Shown: positions 22,886-34,664, counted from the first letter of the stretch. The stretch: 64,000 nucleotides of DNA from Ovis canadensis (GCF_042477335.2 NC_091256.1:32146001-32210000); one strand, 5' to 3'. Translations and numbers: made by a program. The notes: generated by a model from the sequence alone, not told the origin.

Positions 22886-24189
22886 AAAGAATTATATAGA
22901 AGCCTTCCCCTGAAGAGCTTCTCAGATCAGTATGTGATGGTTCTAGGTCATTTTGGTTTGCACTGAATTTTACGAGGGCTGGAGGAAGTCAGGGGCTCTC
23001 CAGTTGGTAAAGTGCACAGATACAACTTTGCATGTAACTTCATGGATTCCCAGCGTTCTGGATTCCCTGGGGTTCTGTGAACCGCAGGTTAAGAAGCCTG
23101 ATTAGAGAATCAGAAAGACAACTGTTCTACTGATCATAGAATAGCGATGCCAGTCTCGACCTAATAAAAACTGCACTCAACCTTGTACAGAAGTCTCCCC
23201 CCTCAGGTCTGTGCCATTAAAGACCCAAGAGATAAATTATTGAAAAAGACTCTTCACAGTCTCCGTTTAAACAATGTTACACAAACAGAGCAAGAATTCC
23301 CTAAACCATTAGTAAAATTCCTGATGCAAGAAAACACACGTCCCACTACAGGTTACAGAGGAGAACAATCAATAGAAACACAGAATCAAGAAGGTGAGAG
23401 AGAGAGAAAAAGAAGAAAATTCATGTAACATCAGACTAGACATGTTTTCTTTCATCCACTACTAAGTTAGGGTCACACCAGTTTGGTCATGCAAAGACTA
23501 GAGTTGTGGCTGGGTCTGTTATTCAGGGTGTCTGTAGTTTTGAGGAGAGGATGGAGGAGAAGGAGATTCCTTCTCTGGAGCACATATCAGTGTGAATAGT
23601 TGCTATTATGTTTCTCGAACCCACAGTAAGAGTCCCTTCAGGCATCCATCCTTAAGGATGTACATCTGAGACCATCCTTCTCTAAATGTCTGTCATCCTG
23701 TGAACTCCACGCCAACCCTGATTATCCTTGTCTCACCCTACCTCCAAGTCACTGCCCCTCATTCTGCAACCTGATTCATCCACTGTTACTTCTAAATGCC
23801 AACAACCTCTTCTTTAACTACACGTGCTTTTGGCCATGCCATGGAGTTGTTTTGTCTTGCTTTGTTTTTCCACCAGATCCACAATCCTGGAAATCGTAAA
23901 CTCCTTGATCAAGCCACTCCAGCTCTGTCTGCAGTCAGCTTTACCCCCTAGAGACCTCCAATGCCATGAATTCTTCTGGGCTTCTTTTCCTTTTGAAGCC
24001 AGCTTGAACCTTGTGGTTGATGACAGAAACTCCTATGCACCTTTTCTCTCCCTCATTTCTCAATGTCTTTTGACATATGTATCTCTTACATCCATCCACC
24101 CAAACCCCAACTCTGGATCCAGGTAACTGCACAATTTTGGAGAAAAGTCAAGCTGTCATGAAACGCTTGCAAACTCGTAATTTCAGTTG
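22886..24189. other. Unrecognised sequence; weak hAT-like trace near 23040-23100
   Basis: GGGGTTCTGTGAACCGCAGG followed by TTAAGAAGCCTG resembles the end of some hAT MITEs, but no partner end was found. Plus-strand frames at 23183-23428 (81 codons, charged C-terminus with RERKRRKF) and 23824-24126 (100 codons) have no domain I recognise. The right part (23640-24140) is pyrimidine-rich and may belong to the same old LINE as 25020-26370. Confidence 0.3.
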
Positions 24190-24980
24190 TCTTCTGATTT
24201 ACAATGTTGCATTAGTTTCAGGTACACAGCAGTGATTCAGTTACATATATATACATATATACATATTCTTTTTCCATTGTAGGTTATTATAAGATATTGA
24301 TTACTCTCTCAACTCAATATCTTGCAATAACCTAGTTATCCTTGTTGGTTGTCTGTTTTATATATAATAGTATGTATGTTGGGCTTCCTTGGTGGCTCAG
24401 TGGGTAAAGAATCCACCTGCCCTGCAGAAGACCGCCTGCCCTGCAGGAGAGCAGGGGACACAGGTTCAATCCCTGAGTCGGAAAGATCCCCTGGAGAAGG
24501 AAATGCCAACCCACTCCAGTATTCTTGCCTGGGAAATCCCATGGCCAGAGGAGCCTGGCATGTTATAGTCCATAGCATTTCAAGAGTTGGGCACAAACCA
24601 CAAAAACCACCAACATCTATGTTTTAATCCCAAACTCCTAATTTATCCATCCCTCACCCTTTTCCTTAAATCATAAGCTTGTTTTCTATGTCTGTGAGTC
24701 TCTTTCTGTTTTGTAAATAAGATCATTTGCATAATTTTTTTAGATTCCACATATAAGCAATAGCATAGGATAATTGCCTTTCCCTGTCTGACTTCACTTA
24801 GTATGATAATCTCAAGATCCACCCATGTTGCTGGCAAATGATGTATTTCATTCTTTTTAATAGTTGAGTAATATTCCATAAAATCCACATTATTATCCAT
24901 ATCTGTCAATGAACACTTAGGTTGCTTCCACGTTTGGGCTATTGTAAACAGTGCTGCTGTGAACATTGGGGTCTCATCTG
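24190..24980 (-). mobile_element. L1 3' end, antisense, split by Bov-tA
   Basis: Reverse L1. On the minus strand about 24643-25014 carries an ORF2 C-terminus with FTIAQTWKQPKCS, MEYYSTIKKNEIHH and VDLEIIILSEVR, followed by the 3' UTR read toward lower coordinates. The UTR is interrupted at 24381-24614 by a Bov-tA. The typical TATACAG block of the UTR is rearranged near 24290-24330. 5'-truncated and dead. Confidence 0.92.
24381..24614 (+). mobile_element. Bov-tA SINE nested in L1
   Basis: Sense Bov-tA (GGGCTTCCTTGGTGGCTCAG ... GGAGCCTGGCATGTTATAGT). In the tRNA-related head a segment around CTGCCCTGCAGAAGACCGC and CTGCCCTGCAGGAGAGCAGG is locally duplicated. Flanks ATGTATGTT (24372-24380) and ATCTATGTT (24615-24623) form an 8-of-9 target-site duplication within the L1 3' UTR. 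Confidence 0.95.
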
Positions 24981-25019
24981 CTTCTTGGCCACAGTCTACT
25001 CCCATTTCCCTCAACAGAT

Positions 25020-26370
25020 TTTCAAACCTTCAACACCACCCTCTTTCTTTCCAGCTCCTGCCTCCTTCCAGTCTTCAAAAGATAATTACCTTTTACACAG
25101 AAAGTTAAGGCCTTCTCCCTCAACTGCCATTCTCTGTTTACTAGTTTCTTCCTATTCATGCTCATTCCTAACTTCCCTTCCTTCAGTGTTAGAGAAAAGT
25201 TGACCTCCCCCTATTTAAACCCCACGTGTCCTTAATCCCTCCTTCTACCAACACCGTCACTCTATTCCCTCACCTCTTTTCTTGCATCTTTCTTTCCTCT
25301 TCCCTCCCTTTTCTAGCTCATTGACCTCGACACCCAAGTGTAGAAAAGCCTCTCCCAGACAAGAAAAAACTGGCCTTCACCTCATAGTTCTCTATCTCCA
25401 GTCCAACCCTCCTTTCACATCAAAATTTCTCTAAAGTGTAGCTTTAATTTCATATTTTCAGCACCTATCAACCCACTGCGTATATGACTTCTATTCCCAG
25501 ATTGCTAAAATGTCAATCATCTTATTCCAAAGCCAAGTAAGCATCTTACTGTATTTCTCTATGGCCCTGGATACCCACTTCCATCTTCTCAGCATCCAAA
25601 CTCTCCATTCTACTGACTGCCCCCCAGTCTCTGGCCATTTCGTCTCTCTTACTCATGATCGCCTAGTCTTTCTCCTACACTTAAATGTTTGTGTTTCTAC
25701 ATCTATACCAAGGCTTAACTGACTTGTTATATTTTATCCTGAGCAGTCAGATTTTAGCAGTCACTTCTAATGGTTTCAGCAATTATTGTATGTAAATGAC
25801 TAACACATTCATGCTATTAGAGGTAGTTCTCTTCAGGGTCTGGATCATTTATTCAAATCCCCTTCTAGGATATTTCATCTAAATATCACTCAAGCACCTA
25901 AAATTCTGTGTCCAATTTGGTTCCATTTCTTCCCCAGAACGCCTCCTTTCCCTGGGTTCCTAATCTTCATGGTGTGTGAATGCTCACTTAGTCATGTCCA
26001 ACTCTTTGTGGCCCCATGGACTGCAGCCCACCAGGCTCCTCTGTCCATAGGATTCTCCAGGCAAGAATACTGGAGTGGGTTGGCATTTCCTCCTCCAGCG
26101 GATCTTCCTGACCCAGAGACTGAACTCGCATCTTCTCAGTTTCCTGCATTGCAGCTGGATTCTTTACCACTGAGCCACCGGTGAAACCCCTAAAAGACAC
26201 CAAAGTTGGAACTTATCTTTGATTTCTTTTCAAACAACTGATTATAAAGGACCAGTGATATAAACTTCCTAAATATTTCTGTGCTCTAGTCCTTATTTGT
26301 TCTTCCTACTAATTCAGGCCATTATTGTCTCTGATGAGGATTACTACAAAAACCTCCTATTTATAGTATT
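25020..26370 (+). mobile_element. Probable ancient L2 LINE, RT region, split by Bov-tA
   Basis: A pyrimidine-rich stretch whose later parts follow the sense L2 RT region: GGATATTTCATCTAAATATC, TTCCCCAGAACGCCTCCTTT before the SINE; then AACTTCCTAAATATTTCTGT, TCAGGCCATTATTGTCTCTG and CAAAAACCTCCTATTTATAG after it. The earlier part (25020-25850) is similar in composition but only loosely alignable by eye. All frames are broken. Confidence 0.45.
25973..26190 (-). mobile_element. Bov-tA SINE
   Basis: Reverse Bov-tA: CTCACTTAGTCATGTCCAAC, TCTCCAGGCAAGAATACTGG, CGGATCTTCCTGACCCAGAG, head CTTTACCACTGAGCCACCGG. It has been inserted in the L2-like element. Open frames on both strands here are SINE sequence. 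Confidence 0.95.
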
Positions 26371-26850
26371 AACCTCTCAAATTAAATTTCCAAACAGATG
26401 GTAGAGTCCAATATTCATTAATTAATTTCACAATTTTTTTTACAGTAAAGAGAGAAAGGCTATTATCTGAGTGACTAGGTGAAGATGACAGCAATGTAGA
26501 ATTCCACACAATGTGGCTGGGATTAACCACTTGTTTTTATGCAGTCCATGCCCTAGGACTGAATTTTATGCTTTTACATGGTTAAAAAAAGAAGGAAAGT
26601 ATTTCATGATGCATGAATACTACATGAAGCTCACATTCAGTATGCCAAAATGAAGACTTGTTGGGACACAGCCATGCTCATTCATGTGTGTGTCTTCTGT
26701 GACTGCTTTCAAACTGCAAACGAAGAGTTGATTAGTTGTGATAAGGACTATCCGCCACATCATCTGAAAATTCAGACATCTGAAAATATTTACTATCTGG
26801 CTCTTCACAGAAAATGTTTACTGACATCTGCAATATAGGATATATAGTGG
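26371..26850. other. No recognisable feature
   Basis: AT-rich unique-looking sequence; two opposed 62-codon open frames at about 26620-26838 with no known domain. Confidence 0.45.
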
Positions 26851-27051
26851 TAGCTGCTCAGTCATGTCTGACTCTTTGCGACCCCATGGATTGTAGCCCA
26901 CCAGGCTCCTCTGTCCATGTAATTCTCCAGGCAAGAACACTGGAGTGGGAAGTCATCCCTTTCTCCAGGGGATTATCTCAACCCAGAGATTGAACCAGGG
27001 TCTCCTTCATTGCAGGCAAATTCTTATACCATCTGAGCCACCGGGGAAGCC
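26851..27051 (-). mobile_element. Bov-tA SINE
   Basis: Reverse Bov-tA with GCTCAGTCATGTCTGACTCT, GTAGCCCACCAGGCTCCTCT and head ATCTGAGCCACCGGGGAAGC. Confidence 0.95.
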
Positions 27052-27187
27052 ATATTTTATATGAATTCATACATAACAAAGTCATATTTTGTAGACTCCA
27101 AAAAGCTTATTTATATTCATATATCTTCAAGTAATACTTAGTTTAATTGACATTATATATAAAAATTACCCCTTTGGGTAATTTATT

Positions 27188-27420
27188 TAGTTTAATAAAT
27201 ATTTGTTGAGTACCTATGCATCAAGTATTTTTTCAAGCACTGGACAAAGATAATAAATATAGGCTAGTGGGCTAGAAAAATAGATAATTTTCATGAAATT
27301 AATCAGAGTGATGAAAAGGTTTACAAAGGGTAATAGGTTATGAAAGACATGAGAGGGACCTTCAGCCAGGCAAGGATGTTCAGAAAGGTCTTCCTTCCTA
27401 GTAGAAAGGACCACTCAGCT
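27188..27420 (-). mobile_element. L2 fragment, antisense
   Basis: TAATAAATATTTGTTGAGTA, then TTTTTCAAGCACTGGACAAA and, further on, GGTCTTCCTTCCTAGTAGAA follow the reversed L2 3' region. Confidence 0.6.
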
Positions 27421-28649
27421 AGAATTGAAAGCAGCCTGTTTTTACTCAACCCTCTTCCACTGATAAAAGTAATTCATCTGTTACATTAATTTGTCCTTAT
27501 ATTCTAAACAATAAGAGTTGTTCACGTGTTTTTCAAAGTGACAAATAATATCTTTAATTCTTTGTTAATACTATATTGCAACCAGATGTTTGTAAAAGCT
27601 TTCATTCCCACACAACTGCTTGCATGCTAGTATCTTCACCAGTTTAATGACCACTGCAATTTGAGCCTACAATCGTATTGAACATGAAAAATAACATAAA
27701 GCTGATGGATGGTGCTTAATGCAAATATTTTATACTTGTTAGCTAGGTATGTATGTCAGATAATTGTACATTTACTACTCTAGGCTCTCAATTAATTCAT
27801 TCAAGATGATTGGATATTTGTGAAAATAAAAAAATGCAAACATTGTAACATTACCTGATAGGATATTTCATTACCTGTAGAATGTAGGAGACATTTCTCT
27901 CATTAGCATGGTCTACTAAATTAGGCTTTTATGTTGTTAGAGTACTTGTGGCTTAGTCAAAGCACATAAAATAGATAGTAGCCAATAACGGAGAGGAATG
28001 ATTTATTGGCAAAGAGCCAAGTCTCTATGTCCTCTTGTTTTTCTTACAGTCATGCAAACTGAAATTACTTAGACACATCTTTTCAAATTTCTTTCAGGAA
28101 AGAAAAAGAGAATAGATTTTTTTTAAGTCAGAGACTGTTATTAAAAGAATAGATGAAAATTTAAAGACCTTCAACCTTTTATACTGGCCACTAAAGCTTC
28201 ATTTATATTGATCCAAGTATCAGCTGGAAATACAGATGTAACACGATTTTTTAGAGTCATTTCCCATGTGTTCCTTCTGTTATATTTGCCAGCTCTACCA
28301 TCTAGATAAGGACAAAATTTAAGATGGAATGAGCTATTGGCCTGAGTGCATGATAGCAAACAAGATCCGAACTGGGAGTTAGTGTTCACAGCTCAACCAA
28401 GATACTCTGCTGTTATCCCCTGTCTCCCTAGTGGACAATAGCTGCGTGTGTATCTGAGCACACGAGTATTTCTGGGGGTTTCATTGACTTCCTCCAGTCT
28501 CACCGGCCTCAAACACTGGAGCACTGCCTTTGTTACACAAACGGGCAGTGCAAATGGACAGATGTGCAGTACAACTGAAATGATATAGTTTCAGTTTGTA
28601 ATAGATAAAAAGGTTGATGAGGAGTGAGTGACCAAGAATGAGTGTGAAA
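27421..28649. other. Repeat-poor AT-rich stretch
   Basis: No transposon recognised over 1.2 kb. A 72-codon minus-strand frame at 28171-28389 has no known domain. Possibly unique DNA; conservation unknown. Confidence 0.4.
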
Positions 28650-28820
28650 GATGTAGAGAGCAAACTAGCAGTTATCAGTGGGGGAAAGATAGGGCAGGGA
28701 CGCATAGGGGTAGGGGAGGAAAGAGTGGGATACTATGGGATTATATGAAATCATGTGTGGAACTTTTGGAAATGGTAAAGCACTATAGAATTTAAGGAAC
28801 CTTTAATTTTGTATGAAAAA
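28650..28820 (+). mobile_element. L1 3' UTR fragment (likely)
   Basis: GAGCAAACTAGCAGTTATCA, a G-rich section, then GGGATTATATGAAATCATGT and CACTATAGAATTTAAGG resemble a ruminant L1 3' UTR. Confidence 0.5.
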
Positions 28821-29276
28821 GAACGACGGTGAAAGTCTGAGATCATTTAAACTCAGTAAACATACGTTTTATGACATCTATAGTTTGGGAGGATTTATCT
28901 AAAGCCAGAATATTTAATGGCTCTTAGGGCTGAAAAACCCTTTCCTTAGGGCTTTCTTTATTTTTACAGACTGGTTCATTGAAATTTTATTATAAAAAGA
29001 TACTTTTCTTTTAAATATAATGTAGAATATAATGAGGTACAAAAGTATTATATTCTTATTCAAAAACACATTTTTAAAACACCTCATGTCTTAGAAATAA
29101 TATTAAGTACCATATGCCTTTGAAATAATAGTAGCCAGCATATGTATCATTTAGTAAAGAATTTCATAGAATAAGATAACATCTGTAACAATGTGGTTTT
29201 GGCGCAAGTACATGGACAACATCAGCCTCAATTCATGTGACTTAAGCTGCAGACTAGATTTTTAGTTTAATTTTAC
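28821..29276. other. No recognisable feature
   Basis: AT-rich, no repeat or gene signal recognised. Confidence 0.45.
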
Positions 29277-29384
29277 TTTTTTCTCCCAGCATGTGGGATC
29301 CCAGTTCCCTGACCAGGGATCAAACCCACACCCCCTGCATTGACAGCACAGAATCTTAACCACTGGACCACCAGGAAAGTCCCC
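29277..29384 (-). mobile_element. CHR-type tRNA SINE
   Basis: Reverse CHR SINE: GGGATCCCAGTTCCCTGACC, AGGGATCAAACCCACACCCC, CTTAACCACTGGACCACCAG. Similar GATTTTTARTTT-like sequence lies on both sides, a probable imperfect target-site duplication. Confidence 0.9.
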
Positions 29385-29506
29385 TGGATTTTTAATTTTG
29401 AAATGTCTAAGATCTTGGAAGTATCCAGTGGAAGTTTCATTCTTTGAATCAAAAAATATTTATTCAATGCTTATTATAGATAAAATGTTATGAGTCAGTT
29501 TTTCAC

Positions 29507-30018
29507 ACCCAGTGGCCAAAGTATTAGAGTTTCAGCTTTAGCTTCAGTCCCTCCAATGAATATTCAGGGTTTATTTCTTTTAGGATGGACTGATTTGATC
29601 TCCTTGCAGTCCAAGGGACTCTGAAGAGTCTTCTTTAGCATCACAATTCAAATGCATCAATTCTTTGGCGCTCAGCCTTCCTTACAGTCTGACTTTCACA
29701 TCCATACATGACTACTGGAAAAACCACAGCTTTGACTAGACGGACCTTTGTTCGCAAAGTAATGTCTTTGCTTTTTAATATGTGGTCTAGGTTTGTCGTA
29801 GCTTTTCTTCCAAGGAGCAAGTGTCTTTTAATTTCATGGCTGCAGTCACCGTACACAATGTTTTTGGAGCCCAAGAAAATAAAATCTCACTGCTTCTACT
29901 TTTTCCTCTTCTATTTGCCGTGAAGTGATGGGACCGGATGCCATGGTCTTAGTTTTTGGAATGCTGAGTTTTAAGCCAGCATAACCTGTTTCAAGCTCCT
30001 CTTTCACCCTCACCAGAT
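29507..30018 (-). mobile_element. BovB LINE internal fragment
   Basis: Antisense BovB C-terminal part. On the minus strand DCSHEIKRHLLLGRKATTNL and VFPVVMYGCESQTVRKAERQ are readable. Both ends are missing: the 3' tail stops at the GTGGCCAAAGTATT block and homology fades near 30018. Confidence 0.92.
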
Positions 30019-31109
30019 ATCCTTTCCAACAACTCCTATGGCTTTTTCCATGTATTCTTTAAGATTTTCCTTGCTTCATAAAGGGTTTGGCATTCAAATT
30101 CTTTCCTGCTTTCTTCCTTTTTCACTTAATGAAAGTTTACTCGGTTCTTTGGAAATTGCTAGCAGAAATACAATAACCCTTCTCTTTCTATGTGTAAATA
30201 AAAGATTGCCTGACTCAACCACCCGGGTACACAATCCCAAATCTTAAAATTTTAGGGCTTAGATACCCAGTGGATGCTTCATTGATAATTTATAGACAAA
30301 GCTTATAAGAATAAACATTATTTGTATTCTTTGTTAATGTTCAGTTGTAATTAGGCTTATTAAGTCCCTAAATAAGGAAGTTTTCCAAAGAGAGCTACAT
30401 CAGAAATTCCAACTTAATTTGTTGGCAAAGTAATGTTTAGAATGACTGTATTAATCATATAGAAAACACGAGGATCAGGTTTTTCTCTTAGCTAATAAAA
30501 ATGTTATATTTTCAGCTTAAATGAATTTTCCTTTCTACTTATAGGTGTTTTTTTTTTTTTTCAATATTTAGGGAACAAGTTTAACATTCCTGCTATTTAC
30601 CTGTTTCAAACCAGATTGTTTCATAGACCAGCCTTATTTCTTGGTACAAATAAGTGAGTGCCATTAAATGAATCCTGTGTTCAGACTTCAAAGCAATCAA
30701 ACTTGACAAGTATTGCAGCTGCTCATTGTCCATAGCTGACCTTACAATAGTAGGTAATAATGGATACCATTTAATGGTCTTTTAATTTTCCTATATTTTA
30801 AGGAGTTATAAAGACTAAAACAAGAAAGGTAAAGAATTATAGTATTCCAGAATTTAGAAAAATGCATAATTAAGTGTGAAATACTCAATTATAAGTAGAA
30901 TTAAATTTTCTGCTGAATATGTTAACAATAAATTTTTCATTCAGTAATTTAATATAAATTCCTGGAATCTTTTTAGAGTAAGATGTATCTTTGCCTTTAT
31001 TTTTTAAAACTATATACATTGGAGAAATTTAACAACACTTGAGGCAACAATCCATGATCATTATAAACATAAGTTCAAATCTTTCTTAGAATATTGTTGT
31101 GCAAAATCC
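30019..31109. other. No recognisable feature
   Basis: About 1.1 kb of AT-rich sequence with a T14 run near 30547-30560. No repeat, RNA gene or coding signal recognised. Confidence 0.45.
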
Positions 31110-31500
31110 AGATGATCGTCATATAAGATCCACTGAAAGACTGTTAGATGTAACAAGATAATTTAGAAAGGAGACTTGTTGCAAAATAAATATCAAAATC
31201 AGTAATATTTCCATAGAAGAGTACTAATCAAAAAATAATGGAAAAATTATTCTTCCATTCATGTTAACAACAAATACATATAAAAGAGTCAGAAATGGAT
31301 ACAACAAGCAAGACACAGGCATTTATGAAGAAAAGCAGAAAACTTCCCCAACGGATATGAAAGAAAACTAGAAAATAACTGACTTATTTCTGGCTGGTGA
31401 TATCTAATAGTCAGTATTTCCTGGTTTAATTTATGGATTGATATAATTTTTATCACACTTAAAATGGAATTTTATTTATGTCTTTACAAAGTGATTTTAA
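31110..31500 (+). mobile_element. Probable L1M ORF2 remnant
   Basis: CAAAATAAATATCAAAATCA, then GGCATTTATGAAGAAAAGCA and GAAAACTAGAAAATAACTG resemble the RT-thumb part of old L1 ORF2. Frames destroyed. Confidence 0.4.
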
Positions 31501-31644
31501 GCTCAAAGAACAATGAGCTTGCAAAACCTCTGTCTGTGTATGCTCGTGAGTGCACATGTGTGTGTGTATAGAGATAGAGAATTGAATTTTTATATTTCAA
31601 GTATGTCTTATAAAGCTAAAGCAATTAACAAAATATACTATACT

Positions 31645-31764
31645 AAGCCAATTCAGTTGTAGCCAACTCTTTGCGACCCTATGGACTGTGGCCTGCCAGG
31701 CTCCTCTGTCCATGGGATACTCCAAGCAAGAATACTAGAGTGGGTTGCCATTTCCTTCTCTAGG
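31645..31764 (-). mobile_element. Bov-tA SINE, 3' half
   Basis: AACTCTTTGCGACCCTATGG, GCCTGCCAGGCTCCTCTGTC, TGCCATTTCCTTCTCTAGG. The tRNA-related head is missing. Confidence 0.92.
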
Positions 31765-31919
31765 AGCGAATATTCTAGTGCAGTGTTATAGAGACTGAAC
31801 AATGACTACATTAGAAAGTCACCAATCTATGTACTTTATGTAAGAATTTAGTATATGGTAAAGGTAGTATTTTGAATCAGGAAATAGCAAACTACTCACT
31901 AAATTGTACTGGCACAATT

Positions 31920-32092
31920 CAAAAAGGTTACCATTATTCTCATTTTTTAAAATGGAGAAACCAAAGCACAGAGAAGTTAGGTAACCTGCTTAAAGTCACA
32001 CAGCTAGCATACAGTAGATTTAGGACTCAAACTCAAGCAGATTGACTCCAGAGCCCAAGGTTTTGCTATTACACTGTCTCTTCCTAATACTT
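31920..32092 (-). mobile_element. MIR SINE, antisense
   Basis: ACCATTATTCTCATTTTTTA, GAAGTTAGGTAACCTGCTTA, AAGTCACACAGCTAGCATAC and TTGACTCCAGAGCCCAAGG follow the reverse MIR consensus closely. A further 100 bases (32110-32215) may be a second, much weaker MIR. Confidence 0.85.
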
Positions 32093-32428
32093 GACTTTTC
32101 CAACAACCTTATTTTAGAAATAAGAAAACTGAAGAACAGAAAACCAAAGGAAGCCCCTAAAATCAGGTATCTGAAGTATTCCAGAAATAGTTCTAGAATT
32201 TGAATTCAGGCCATCAAGATAGTTGTATAATTTTCAGAATATTTCGTACTCATTAAATCTGAGTTTTTAAAAAGTCTAGCTCTTTTAAAGTGGTCATATC
32301 ATTTTTCTAAAATAGTTTCACTGATTATCATAAGCTATCAAACATAGTATTATTACTAGTGTTTGGATAAGAAACTATGAGAAAGAAGAGGCCTCTCTCA
32401 TCAAATATTACCTTCCAAAAATAATTCT

Positions 32429-32728
32429 ATTTGTCTGTGTATCTGTGCAGGCATCTGTCTATCTGTATATCTATATACCTACTTACCTATCTGGAGCTTC
32501 CCTGGTGGCTCAATGGTAAAGAATCCTCTTGCCAAGCAAGAAACACTGGTGCAGTTCGGGAAGATTCCCCGGAGAAGGAAATGGCTACCCACTCCAGTGT
32601 TCTTGCCTGGGACATCCCATGGATAGAGGAGCCTGGCAGGCTATAATCCATGGGATCACAACAAGTCAGACACAGCTTGGCGACTAAACAGCAACAACAA
32701 CTTACCTATCTACCCACCTACCCATCTT
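32429..32728. repeat. TATC/TACC tetranucleotide repeat, split by a SINE
   Basis: Degenerate TCTG/TATC/TACC units at 32429-32492 and again at 32700-32728, with a Bov-tA in between. Before the insertion it was one pyrimidine-biased tetranucleotide microsatellite. Confidence 0.8.
32493..32699 (+). mobile_element. Bov-tA SINE with 12 bp target-site duplication
   Basis: Sense Bov-tA (GGAGCTTCCCTGGTGGCTCA ... GGAGCCTGGCAGGCTATAAT) ending in ACAGCAACAACA. Flanked by ACTTACCTATCT at 32481-32492 and 32700-32711. Confidence 0.96.
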
Positions 32729-34455
32729 TATCAGTAAACTGTGCACAAAACTAACATCTAATTAATTTAAAGAGAATTAATTCTTTGACTATGCGTAAAG
32801 TGTTCTGTTTTTCATTATCTAGTTTTAGTTAATATATGGTAAGCTGCTTCAGTCATTCAAATAAATATCCCAAACTTCTACCCAAAGGCTGGTTAATTTT
32901 TAATACCGAATAACTTTTTAAGTACAAATGAAACATTTTGGCAAAATGTGTTTCTCTCATTCAGTCCTTTCTCAATTTAAACATTTACTTTAAAAGTAGC
33001 ATCTACTTCTAAATTACTATAGAATTTTGGTGTGACTACATGAAAAAATATTCCTTTGTTTTGCCTTCTCCAAAGCATTAAACATATTGAATTCAAATTC
33101 TTGGCTAGAAGTTAATTTTTTAGGAAACTAAGTACATATATTTATGTCTATCTAACAGAAAGATTTTGAGGACATATCATGCACCAGGCATGTTGCTAGA
33201 TTCTAAGGATTAGAAAAGACATATAATGAGATCTCTAATCATTAGAAGCCCACAGAGCACAAAGGCTGGTGATATTCACATTTAGTGAGAGAGCACATGA
33301 GACTATTTAGTTCAGTATTTGCTGCATACAAGGCACTCAGTGTGTTATAAGAAATAATCAGAGTATAATACAGTAATGATTACCTGATGGGCTTATACAG
33401 AAATTACATTCAGCATCCTCTTGGTAGCTGAAATTATTTTCCAGAATACAAAATTCCAAGAGATTAAACTAAAGATGTTTTTATTTTAAGAAATAACATC
33501 TCTTATATCTACACGCCTCTGACATATCAATTTTAATACACTGTAACACATTTAGGGAAGAAAAACAATTAATGCCATATTCAGTGAAAGGCAGCTGATT
33601 GTTAGAAGCCACTCACAGAGTAACCTCAATTATTTTAGCTATTTCATTTTTATCCTAATGCTAATATGTGAACTGAATTGCTTTAAATGGTTTGAAAGCA
33701 GAGAGGTGATTGTTTTGCCATGGATTCAGGGAATCACGGTTTATTGGCCAAGTCACTGACCTTCCAAGATCCTGAGCTAAAATCCCATTAGCACAAGTTG
33801 TTTTAATGTGAACTTGATACAGCAACTCCAAACCTGAGAGAGGAGATGTGAAAGGCACCTTTCTAAAAAACAATTGATTTGCTTCATTTCATTGAAATGG
33901 CTAATGCTTTGATGGTTCATATTTACAATGGCTTGTCCTGCTCTTCAAAGGAGTTGATATGTTGGAGTCTTTAACACCATAAACTTGATCAGAACTTCCT
34001 CAGTAATAAACAGATTGAATGGAAGGGGAGTGCCCCTCCTCACCCAGCCTCTGGAGCGCATTTGCTTACCAATTTGTAGCTAAAGACATTGAGAATGGTG
34101 TTCTTCATGCTCAGCTGCTCCAGGTAGTTGAAAAGAGTTCAGGGAAACTCAATATGCAAACTGGTTTGGAAGCCTGAAAGATTTCAAAGAGAAGAACATT
34201 TGACCTTCCTTAGTAAAAGGCTGTTGCTCAGTTATAGCCACTCTTAAGTATGGAATTTTGGTAGTGTTCATAAAACCCACAAAGAAAGTCTATTTCCCTG
34301 TAAGTTGCTTCCTAAACAACTCAGAAAACCAACAAGCTGGGATGTTAGTTTGAACATTTTTTTCTTTAAATGCCAGAGATGTGTCAAACTTCACAGTGAC
34401 TTGTGTTGAATCCCACAGTTGTTAAGGACAAGAGACACAGAGAACACTGAGGCTG

Positions 34456-34458
<3 letters not shown>
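32729..34458. other. Repeat-poor stretch, candidate conserved element at 33590-33990
   Basis: Apart from one L2 trace (33150-33300) nothing repetitive is recognised. The block 33590-33990 has TCF/SOX-like motifs (AACAATTGATTTGC, GCTTTGATGG) and balanced composition, which makes it a candidate enhancer-type element. This is inference only. Confidence 0.28.
33150..33300 (-). mobile_element. Possible L2 fragment
   Basis: ATCATGCACCAGGCATGTTG, then TAGAAAAGACATATAATGAG resembles the reversed L2 3' region. Confidence 0.45.

Positions 34459-34459
<1 letters not shown>

Positions 34460-34486
<27 letters not shown>
34460..34486. repeat. (TG)13 microsatellite
   Basis: Thirteen uninterrupted TG units directly abutting the 3' end of a reversed Bov-tA; likely length-variable. 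Confidence 0.95.
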
Positions 34487-34490
34487 CACT

Positions 34491-34664
34491 CAGGTGTGGC
34501 TTACTATAGCTGCCAGGCTCCTCTGTCCTTGGGATTTCCCAGGCATACTGGAGTGGGTTGCCATTTCCTACTCCAGGGGATCTTCCCAACCCAGGCATCA
34601 AACCCACGTCTCTTGTGTCTCCTGCATTGACAGGCAGTCTTTACCACTGCGCTGCCTGGGAAAC
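34491..34664 (-). mobile_element. Bov-tA SINE, internally shortened
   Basis: CTGCCAGGCTCCTCTGTCCT, GTTGCCATTTCCTACTCCAG, CATCAAACCCACGTCTCTTG and head CTTTACCACTGCGCTGCCTG. About 25 bases of the normal 3' region are missing next to the TG repeat. Confidence 0.93.

Noticed and set aside
32110-32215. Second MIR beside 31920-32092
   Set aside because: Resemblance limited to a few short words such as AAGAAAACTGAAGAACAGA; not enough to call.
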